From NCBI GenBank assembly GCA_014728185.1, contig WJMB01000029.1, positions 1 to 6,059 on the forward strand: DNA of 6,059 nt. The letters are read 5' to 3'. The DNA is from Candidatus Coatesiibacteriota bacterium (lineage in GTDB: Bacteria; RBG-13-66-14). Under the pieces are notes generated by a model. That model did not search any database and had not been told where the DNA came from. It saw only the letters and a program-made list of their open reading frames with translations. This document shows, one piece after another, positions 1-4,693 of this stretch (positions within the stretch are counted from its first letter, which is position 1; each line of letters begins with the position of its first letter). The position numbers and the translations under genes were made by a program.

Positions 1-1
1 C

Positions 2-142
2 TGGACCATGGAGCAGATCGAGCGCGAGGCCATCCGCAAGACCCTGGCCGCCAACGACGCCAACCGCACCCGCTCCGCCGAGGTGCTGGGCATCGGCCTG
101 CGCACCCTGCACCGCAAGATCAAGGAGTACGATCTGCGGTAA
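2..142 (+). CDS. C-terminal end of NtrC-family sigma-54-dependent response regulator (partial)
   Basis: The 5' end lies outside the window; 46 codons and a TAA are visible. The peptide reads as a Fis-type DNA-binding domain: an amphipathic helix with EREAIRKTL, the short loop AANDANRTR, then the helix-turn-helix SAEVLGIGLRTLHRKIKEY, ending DLR. This is the typical last domain of NtrC/AtoC/ZraR-type enhancer-binding proteins, which activate sigma-54 promoters after phosphorylation by a sensor kinase. The receiver and AAA+ domains, and so the signal sensed, cannot be seen. A Fis-domain protein of another kind is possible, but the tail of an AAA+ activator is by far the commonest context. GC content and codon use are host-like, unlike the AT-rich DNA that starts right after the stop codon. 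Confidence 0.88.
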   Translation, partial: WTMEQIEREAIRKTLAANDANRTRSAEVLGIGLRTLHRKIKEYDLR

Positions 143-173
143 TTGTTCATCAGATAACTGACGTTTGATAGTC

Positions 174-215
174 ATAACGGGCACACTTGAGAGCATATCT
201 CATTGTGCCCGTTAT
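174..215 (+). terminator. Strong hairpin after the response regulator, probable terminator
   Basis: ATAACGGGCACA (174-185) pairs perfectly with TGTGCCCGTTAT (204-215). Inside the loop, T188-GAGA and TCTC-A202 add a second short stem around a GCATA loop. The hairpin lies 31 bases past the regulator's stop codon. It is followed by TCATTTTGG, a weak T tract, so intrinsic termination is plausible but the tail is not classical. An operator-like dyad for the gene at 312 is the alternative reading. Confidence 0.6.
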
Positions 216-311
216 TCATTTTGGTACTAGACATCCCGTCCCCTTAAATTCTATCCTCTTATTGATCTTTTCGTTAACAAACATCGCATAAGCCGCATAA
301 AAGGATTTAAG

Positions 312-1892
312 ATGAAGAAGCTAGCTATTGTCTTGGTTTTAGTTTTATCTAGTATTGTAGGTGCCGCAGATGAGTGGCATATCGAGCTTGTTGACGAAAG
401 TGGAGATGTTGGTAAATATACAGCATTAGCAATTGATACATATAACATAGCACATATTGCTTATTATGACGTTACAAACTCATACCTTAAATACGCTAAA
501 GAAGATGGATATAGCTGGCAAATTGAAACCGTTGATTTCAGTGGTGAAATCGGTGGTTTCATATCTATGGCACTCGACTCAAACAACTATCCCCACATTT
601 CCTATTGGGATGAAACCAACTATGATCTTAAGTATGCATATTACGATGGTTCTAGTTGGCATATCGAAACTGTAGATTCGACAAATGACGTGGGCAGGCA
701 CACATCAATAGCTTTAGATACGAATGATTATCCTCGTATTTCGTACGAAAGCAATACGGGTGCAAATCTTAACTATGCATATTATGATGGTTCCTGGCAT
801 ATTGAAACACCTGTTTCAAGTGGAAGTGTAGGTCTTTACACTTCTATCGCACTTTTCCCAAGTGGAACACCTCGCATTAGTTATTATGACGCAACAAACG
901 ATTCTCTTGTATATGCTCATTGGAACGGCTCTGTTTGGTCAACGACAACCATTGATGACAGCGCTGATGTAGGTAAACACACTTCATTAGCACTTAATTC
1001 CGCAAATCAGGGGCATATTTCATACTATGATGTTACAAATGGAGATTTAAAGTTTGCATACTATGATGGTTCATGGCATACTGAAGTTGTAGATAGCCCT
1101 GGTGATGTAGGTACATATACATCCTTATGCCTTACATCAGGTGAAGACTATATTATCAGCTATCATGATGTTACCAACCATGATCTAAAATTGGCATCAT
1201 GGGATGGATCATGGAGTACTGAGACTCTTGATGATACAGGAAATGTCGGAGAGTTTAGTTCGATAGCTCTGGATAGTTACCAAAACCCACACATTTCCTA
1301 CTATGATAGATCGAACGGAGATTTGAAATACATTTGGTATGGTGACGATGCCCCCGTTGATGACGTTCATTTGCATGTATCACGCTTTAATGACGGCCTC
1401 CTCCTCTCCTGGTCCGTCACCGGCGACACGCCCTCCTCGGTCCGCGTCCTGCGCGGCGAGAGCGAACCCGTCGCCGTCAGCGGCTCGCTGGGCGGGGAGA
1501 CCACCCGCTGGCTGGACCGTGAAGTAGAGCCCGGCGAAAGCTATGTCTATTGGCTGGAAGCAACGGATAGCGACGGGCGCACCGAGCGCTTCGGGCCGAC
1601 GGAACCCGTGGTCGTACCCGAGGTCGAGCGCGTCCTGACCCTGGATGCCCCCTGGCCCAACCCGGCGGCGGACGGCGTCTCGCTGAGCTTCGAGCTGCCC
1701 TCGAGCGCGGGCGAGGCGAGCATCACCATCTACGACCTGTCCGGCCGGATTGTGGCGACCGTTGGCATAGCAACCGCACCCGGTCGGCAGACGATCACCC
1801 TGGAGACCACCGCCTATCGCCCCGGCGTCTATCTGGCGACGCTGGCGACCAGCGCGGCAAGTGAAACGCGACGGTTCGTGATTTCACGGTAA
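312..1892 (+). CDS. Secreted seven-repeat (probable beta-propeller) protein with sorting-type C-terminal domain
   Basis: This 526-residue protein is probably exported or attached to the cell surface; its ligand or activity is unknown. The ATG is preceded by AAGGA at 301-305 with six bases of spacing. Residues 1-19 form a signal peptide (KK, then a run rich in V/L, and GAA before the mature DEW). Residues 22-346 are seven tandem repeats of 46-47 residues. Each starts with W, then a variant of ETVD, DVG..TSIALD, HISYYD.TN, DLKYA and YYDGS. Seven such all-beta units suggest a seven-bladed propeller. Residues 351-436 look fibronectin-III-like. Residues 442-526, with PWPNP, SFELP, IYDLSGR and RPGVYLATL, match the general pattern of T9SS type A sorting or FlgD-like Ig tails. 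The repeat part is AT-rich and the tail GC-rich, with the switch near codon 361. No catalytic motif is seen, and the DGS.W pieces do not fit the sialidase Asp-box spacing. A FlgD-like structural tail not used for secretion is the alternative. Confidence 0.88.
   Translation: MKKLAIVLVLVLSSIVGAADEWHIELVDESGDVGKYTALAIDTYNIAHIAYYDVTNSYLKYAKEDGYSWQIETVDFSGEIGGFISMALDSNNYPHISYWDETNYDLKYAYYDGSSWHIETVDSTNDVGRHTSIALDTNDYPRISYESNTGANLNYAYYDGSWHIETPVSSGSVGLYTSIALFPSGTPRISYYDATNDSLVYAHWNGSVWSTTTIDDSADVGKHTSLALNSANQGHISYYDVTNGDLKFAYYDGSWHTEVVDSPGDVGTYTSLCLTSGEDYIISYHDVTNHDLKLASWDGSWSTETLDDTGNVGEFSSIALDSYQNPHISYYDRSNGDLKYIWYGDDAPVDDVHLHVSRFNDGLLLSWSVTGDTPSSVRVLRGESEPVAVSGSLGGETTRWLDREVEPGESYVYWLEATDSDGRTERFGPTEPVVVPEVERVLTLDAPWPNPAADGVSLSFELPSSAGEASITIYDLSGRIVATVGIATAPGRQTITLETTAYRPGVYLATLATSAASETRRFVISR
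375..1349 (+). repeat. Seven tandem coding repeats of 138-141 bp
   Basis: Units start at the conserved Trp codon: 375, 516, 657, 795, 936, 1074 and 1212; the last ends at 1349. All are 46 or 47 codons, so gain or loss of a unit keeps the frame. Similarity is visible in the DNA as well as the protein. For example, TATGATGGTTC followed by TGGCATA and GAA recurs at the 3-4 and 5-6 boundaries, with a close variant at 2-3. Repeat 4 (PVSSGSVGLYTSIALFPSG) and the middle of repeat 6 diverge most. Confidence 0.88.
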
Positions 1893-2090
1893 CGGTTACA
1901 TTATCTACCCTCCCCCCGTTGGGGGGAGGGTTGGGGTGGGGGGCTCTCATGCAACGCTTAGGGCGGACCCGAGGGTCTGGACCCCTGCGATAGCGGTTAC
2001 ATCATCTCCCCTCCCCCCGCTGAGGGGAGGGTTAGGGTGGGGGGCTTTCATGCAATGCTTAGGGCGGAGCCGAGGGTCTGGACCCCTGCG
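1890..2090. repeat. Two tandem copies of a 101-bp hairpin-bearing intergenic repeat
   Basis: Copy 1 starts at the TAA stop of the upstream gene and runs to 1990; copy 2 runs 1991-2090. Aligning 1893-1989 with 1994-2090 gives 8 differences in 97 positions and no gaps. Each copy carries a C-run/G-run inverted repeat. In copy 1 an 11-bp stem pairs 1907-1917 with 1921-1931 around GTT; in copy 2 an 8-bp stem pairs 2009-2016 with 2024-2031. Each then has a GGGTTGGGGTGGGGG-like tract and a small GGGTC/GACCC dyad (1973-1984; 2074-2085). No coding potential is seen. It resembles dispersed non-coding hairpin repeats of the REP/MITE kind, but copies elsewhere in the genome cannot be checked here. Confidence 0.85.
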
Positions 2091-2097
2091 GTCCGCC
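2063..2097. repeat. Nested inverted repeat closing the second repeat copy
   Basis: GGCGGA (2063-2068) pairs with TCCGCC (2092-2097) and encloses the GGGTC/GACCC dyad at 2074-2085. The matching site in copy 1, GGCGGACC at 1962-1969, pairs even better with GGTCCGCC at 2090-2097, an 8-bp perfect match. The complete ancestral unit therefore probably ended with GGTCCGCC, and copy 1 lost that end when the tandem formed. Confidence 0.6.
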
Positions 2098-2129
2098 GCA
2101 TAAACAAATGGCGATGAAAGGCCATGCAG

Positions 2130-2160
2130 GGGCCGACCTTTAGGTCGGCCCGTTATCGTT
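2130..2160 (+). terminator. Perfect 10-bp hairpin with T-containing tail, likely terminator
   Basis: GGGCCGACCT (2130-2139) pairs with AGGTCGGCCC (2142-2151) around a TT loop. The plus-strand tail GTTATCGTTTT is moderately T-rich, so it best suits transcripts coming from the gene ending at 1892. It also lies about 70 bases past the stop of the convergent argF, whose tail on that strand is not T-rich. It may act on both strands. The rest of the 1893-2219 gap holds only the tandem repeat and small dyads such as GTAATGATTAC at 2201-2211. Confidence 0.65.
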
Positions 2161-2219
2161 TTACGCGGTTGGGATGTGGGACTGGTCCCTGACCTCGACC
2201 GTAATGATTACCAGTGATC

Positions 2220-3176
2220 TTAGTGGCCCGGATGCATCAGGGCGGCCATAACGGCCTTCTGGGCGTGCATCCGGTTCTCGGCCTGGTCGAAGAGGGCCGA
2301 GTTGGGCTTGCGGCTGATTTCGTAGGTCAGCTCCTCGTCGTAGATTGCCGGCAGGCAGTGCATGATCACGGCGTCGGGGCGGGCCTTGGCGAAGAGCGCC
2401 TCATCGAGCTGGAAGGGCTGGAAGATGTCCTTGGTCTTGGTGCCCTTCTCGCCCATGGATTCCCAGACGTCGGTGTAGACCACATCGGCTTCGGCGACGG
2501 CCTCGGCGGGGTCGTGCAGCACACGCAGCACGGCGTTGTGACGGGGTCCGACCTCGGCGGCCCACTCGAGCACATCGGCGTACTCGTCGGCGGGCTTGCC
2601 TTCGATGGTGACCTCGGGACAGCCCACGGTGACATTGACGCCGAGCTGCAATCCGCCGAAGACCAGGCTGCGGGCCACATTGTTGAAGTCGCCGAGGAAG
2701 GTGAGGTTGATGCCTTCGAGGCGGCGCTTCTTCTCCCAGACGGTCAGGTAGTCGCCCAGGGCCTGGCAGGGGTGGGTCCACTGGGAGAGGCCGTTGATCA
2801 CCGGCACGCTGGAATGCTCGCCGAGTTCGGCGACAATCTCATGGCCGAAGACGCGGGCCATGATGCCGTCGACGAAACGCGAGGTAACGATGGCGATATC
2901 CTCGGTGGTCTCGCGCTTGCCCAGCTTGATATCGTCGGGTCCCAGGTAGAGGGCCTGGCCGCCGAGCTGGGCCATGCCGACTTGGAAGCTGACCCGGGTG
3001 CGCAGCGATGGCTTCTGGAAGACCATGGCCAGGGTCTGACCGGCCAGCAGGGGATGGGCCTGGCCGCGCTTGTTCTCCAGTTTCAGCTCGTAGCCGGTCT
3101 CGATGAGTTGGTAGAGTTCCTCGGTGTTGAAGTCTTTGAGGGTCAGCAGGTTGCGTCCGCGAAGATCGACGGCCAA
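2220..3176 (-). CDS. argF: Ornithine carbamoyltransferase
   Basis: This 318-residue cytoplasmic enzyme joins carbamoyl phosphate to L-ornithine to give citrulline, the sixth step of arginine biosynthesis. The carbamoyl-phosphate site SLRTR is at residues 57-61 (usually STRTR) and HPCQ at 135-138. A segment LTFLGDFNNVARSL (158-171) matches the family's GD.NNVA region. The ornithine-specific D236-x3-S240-M-G242 and HCLPA (273-277, catalytic-site C275) are present, and the C-terminal AENRMHAQKA helix is at 299-308. The SMG loop argues for true OTCase over acetyl- or succinylornithine transcarbamylases. Length is normal for the family. The start is TTG: an in-frame TGA lies two codons upstream, a good GGAGG is correctly spaced, and the next in-frame Met is residue 51. 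The gene is alone on its strand, with no other arg gene visible and its own promoter. The anabolic role (argF rather than catabolic arcB) is inferred from the absence of arcA/arcC nearby. Confidence 0.95.
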   Translation of the reverse strand: MAVDLRGRNLLTLKDFNTEELYQLIETGYELKLENKRGQAHPLLAGQTLAMVFQKPSLRTRVSFQVGMAQLGGQALYLGPDDIKLGKRETTEDIAIVTSRFVDGIMARVFGHEIVAELGEHSSVPVINGLSQWTHPCQALGDYLTVWEKKRRLEGINLTFLGDFNNVARSLVFGGLQLGVNVTVGCPEVTIEGKPADEYADVLEWAAEVGPRHNAVLRVLHDPAEAVAEADVVYTDVWESMGEKGTKTKDIFQPFQLDEALFAKARPDAVIMHCLPAIYDEELTYEISRKPNSALFDQAENRMHAQKAVMAALMHPGH

Positions 3177-3187
3177 GGTTCACCTCC
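3177..3187 (-). promoter_or_regulatory. argF ribosome binding site that fixes the TTG start
   Basis: On the minus strand GGAGG (3187-3183) is followed by TGAACC and then TTG at 3176-3174, a six-base spacing. The TGA within this spacer is in frame with argF, so translation cannot begin further upstream in this frame. Confidence 0.85.
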
Positions 3188-3224
3188 GGAGGGGGGTTTG
3201 GGGGGTCGTTGGCAACTCGCTGGC

Positions 3225-3253
3225 AGTATAGTAACGCCCCCGCGGGGTGTCAA
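3225..3253 (-). promoter_or_regulatory. Near-consensus sigma-70 promoter of argF
   Basis: On the minus strand TTGACA (3253-3248) is a perfect -35 box, followed after exactly 17 bases by TATACT (3230-3225), a 5/6 match to the -10 box. Transcription should start near 3218, giving a leader of about 42 bases. The spacer contains the 10-base palindrome CCCCGCGGGG (3238-3247), which touches the -35 box and could be an operator; no ArgR-type box was recognised. Confidence 0.82.
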
Positions 3254-3291
3254 GACGGCCCGGGTGCTGTGTAATCGACCACGTCGTCGCG

Positions 3292-3322
3292 TTAGACCCG
3301 GGTCATCGAACTCTGCTACAAT
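3292..3322 (+). promoter_or_regulatory. Probable pcm promoter very close to the start codon
   Basis: TACAAT (3317-3322) is a good -10 box. The only -35-like candidate, TTAGAC (3292-3297), is weak and 19 bases away. Start of transcription would fall near 3329, only about three bases before the pcm ATG at 3332. No Shine-Dalgarno sequence precedes that ATG (TCTAGTAGTC). Together these suggest a leaderless transcript. Confidence 0.5.
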
Positions 3323-3331
3323 CTAGTAGTC

Positions 3332-3988
3332 ATGGGTGAAAACGATCGCGACAGCTTCAGGCACCGTCGCCGCGAGATGGTCGAGCGTCAGCTCCGCCGG
3401 CGGGGCGTCGCCGACGAGCGGGTCCTGGAGGCCATGGGCCTGGTTCCGCGCGAGCTCTTCATGCCCAAGACGCGCCGCCGCGTCGCCTACGCCGACGGAC
3501 CGGCGGCCATCGGCTGCGGCCAGACAATCAGCCAACCCTACATCGTTGCGCTGATGAGCGAGCTCATCTCACCCCGTCCGGGCAAACGCGTGCTGGAAAT
3601 CGGCTCCGGCTCGGGCTACCAGGCGGCGGTGCTGGCCGCCTGCGGCTGCGTCGTCTACAGCGTGGAAACCGTTCCGCGCCTGCACAGGCTGGCCCGGAGC
3701 AACCTCGAGCGCGCCGGGTTGCTTAAGAACGTCCACCTGCGCCACGGCAACGGTTACGCCGGCTGGCCCGCCGAGGCGCCCTTCGACGCGGCCCTGTTGA
3801 CCTGCGCTCCACCGGAAATCCCCGGGGCGATCCTCGAACAGGTGCGCACCGGCGGCGTCGTAGTCGGCCCCCGGGGACGCGGCGGGTTGCAGGATCTGGT
3901 GCGCATCCGCATCACTTCCGAGGGTCCCGAGGAGGAGTACATTACCGGTGTGCTCTTCGTGCCGATGGTCGACAACCCGTCCGACTGA
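3332..3988 (+). CDS. pcm: Protein-L-isoaspartate O-methyltransferase
   Basis: This 218-residue SAM-dependent enzyme methylates the free carboxyl of L-isoaspartyl residues in aged proteins, which starts their repair to L-aspartate. The N-terminal helix EMVERQLRRRGVADERVLEAM (15-35) is typical of the family. The substrate-site motif GQTISQPYIVALM is at 63-75, SAM motif I VLEIGSGSGYQAAVLA at 87-102, and the acidic residue ending motif post-I is E112. Motif II-like FDAALLT is at 151-157 and TGGVVVGP at 173-180. Length fits the family. The start at 3332 gives a short normal N-terminal extension; a later Met at residue 16 is a less likely start because it would remove part of the first helix. The gene is divergent from argF and followed after 71 bases by a universal stress protein on the same strand, so the two are probably co-transcribed. 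The surE gene that often neighbours pcm is not present here. Confidence 0.94.
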   Translation: MGENDRDSFRHRRREMVERQLRRRGVADERVLEAMGLVPRELFMPKTRRRVAYADGPAAIGCGQTISQPYIVALMSELISPRPGKRVLEIGSGSGYQAAVLAACGCVVYSVETVPRLHRLARSNLERAGLLKNVHLRHGNGYAGWPAEAPFDAALLTCAPPEIPGAILEQVRTGGVVVGPRGRGGLQDLVRIRITSEGPEEEYITGVLFVPMVDNPSD

Positions 3989-4059
3989 CCCGCCCGGCAA
4001 GGCGGCTGTTTCGCAACACCAATTTTCCAGCTACTCCCCCACGATCACCGCGAGGAACC

Positions 4060-4506
4060 ATGACCAACGGCCCCCTCTTCCAGCGGATCCTGATCTGCGC
4101 CGACGGCAGCGAGTACTCCCTGCGCGCCGCCGAGACGGCCTTCGGGCTGGCCCACACCCACTCCAGCGAGGTCCACGTGCTGGCCGTGATGGATTCGGGC
4201 ATTCTCAACGACTTCCGTGAGCGGCCCGAGAAGGAGCGCCTGCGCGTCGAGCGCGACCTCAAGCTGACCGCGGAGAACCACCTGGCCTACCTGATCGAGC
4301 TGGCCACCCAGCGCGGACTGGAGGTCCAGCCCCATCTTCGCACCGGTCGGCCCCACATCGAGATCATCAACCTGGCCAATGAAATCGGCATCGAGCTGAT
4401 CGTCATCGGCAAGCACGGCCGCCAGAGCATCGGCCGCATCATGCGCCGCGACGTCGCCGAGCGGGTCTTCGAAGACGCCGACTGCTCGGTGCTGGTGGTC
4501 ATTTAG
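4060..4506 (+). CDS. Universal stress protein (UspA family), single domain
   Basis: This 148-residue cytoplasmic protein of the Usp alpha/beta fold is the usual single-domain length. The N-terminal strand and loop ILICADGSEYSLRA (10-23) hold the family's conserved Asp (D15). LVIGKHG-type residues IVIGKHGRQ are at 114-122, and the closing VAERVFEDADCSVLVV (132-147) is highly typical. ATP-binding Usps have G-2x-G-9x-G-(S/T) here. The first two glycines are present (G117, G120), but the last pair is R130-D131, so nucleotide binding may be lost or altered. ATG 4060 has GAGGA at 4052-4056, slightly close to the start. It follows pcm by 71 bases with no terminator seen between, suggesting joint expression in a stress or protein-maintenance context. 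What this Usp does in the cell is not known. Confidence 0.92.
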   Translation: MTNGPLFQRILICADGSEYSLRAAETAFGLAHTHSSEVHVLAVMDSGILNDFRERPEKERLRVERDLKLTAENHLAYLIELATQRGLEVQPHLRTGRPHIEIINLANEIGIELIVIGKHGRQSIGRIMRRDVAERVFEDADCSVLVVI

Positions 4507-4681
4507 CATTGTTTCCTCGAGTGGTTCCGGGGAAGCAGTCGGCAACGGCTGACGAGACCGGCCCATTATCACACCGGAATCCCCACCAGTAACCGAGCTT
4601 TTCCATTCCCCTCGGTTGCAGCCCTCCCGCACTCATACGCAGTTTGTCGAGATGGTCATGCTCACCGCAGCTTATTCTCGT
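4507..4681. other. Non-coding gap with two small inverted repeats
   Basis: CAGTCG (4536-4541) and CGGCTG (4546-4551) form a six-pair stem, one pair being T-G, capped by a GCAA tetraloop. No T tract follows, so a terminator is only possible. AACCGAG (4591-4597) and CTCGGTT (4611-4617) form a perfect 7-bp dyad with a 13-base loop. No convincing sigma-70 promoter was found, and a TTG-started extension of the next gene through 4616 lacks a ribosome binding site and signal-peptide logic. Confidence 0.4.
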
Positions 4682-4693
4682 GGGGGATTCAAG
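4682..4693 (+). promoter_or_regulatory. Ribosome binding site deciding the ATG at 4694
   Basis: GGGGGA (4682-4687) lies six bases upstream of ATG 4694. The frame stays open back to a TTG at 4616, but only the 4694 start places a positively charged residue and hydrophobic core right at the N-terminus as a signal peptide needs. Confidence 0.7.

Larger units (their letters stand above)
143..1392. other. AT-rich segment inside a GC-rich chromosome
   Basis: Base composition changes abruptly just after the regulator's stop and changes back near 1392-1395, within the coding sequence of the 312-1892 gene. Hand-counted 60-base lines inside (541-600, 961-1020, 1021-1080) are 43%, 42% and 32% GC; a line in the tail of the same gene (1681-1740) is 67%. 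Inside the segment codons favour A/T in third position (gat, tat, aat, aaa), while downstream they favour G/C. The segment carries the upstream region, the signal peptide and all seven repeats. It has no transposase, integrase or obvious terminal repeats. Recent acquisition by recombination is the simplest reading. A contig chimera is less likely because the frame crosses the junction intact. Confidence 0.75.

Noticed and set aside
262..291. Sigma-70 promoter for the gene at 312
   Set aside because: TTGATC at 262-267 is a fair -35 box, but no acceptable -10 box lies 16-18 bases downstream (only CGCATA/GCATAA).
375..1349. Sialidase-type Asp-box (BNR) repeats
   Set aside because: The DGS.W pieces look similar, but the spacing between Asp, Gly and Trp does not match the S/T-x-D-x-G-x-T-W/F pattern, so sialidase activity should not be claimed.
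143..1392. Insertion sequence or phage fragment as the source of the AT-rich tract
   Set aside because: No transposase, integrase, phage gene, terminal inverted repeat or target-site duplication could be found. The only coding sequence is the repeat protein itself.
1893..2097. CRISPR array
   Set aside because: There are only two units, the units adjoin without unique spacers, and each unit is 101 bp with internal hairpins.
2214..3326. Long plus-strand open frame of 370 codons opposite argF
   Set aside because: It is fully antisense to a clear ornithine carbamoyltransferase. Its translation is low-complexity G/L/A/V/H-rich with no domain logic, as expected from the complement of GC-rich codons.
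4045..4632. Minus-strand open frame of 195 codons over the universal stress protein
   Set aside because: The plus strand encodes an unmistakable Usp family protein; the antisense frame is a GC-driven shadow.
4616..4693. TTG start at 4616 for the secreted protein
   Set aside because: There is no ribosome binding site, and it would put 26 polar residues before the signal peptide. ATG 4694 has both a ribosome binding site and a proper signal sequence.
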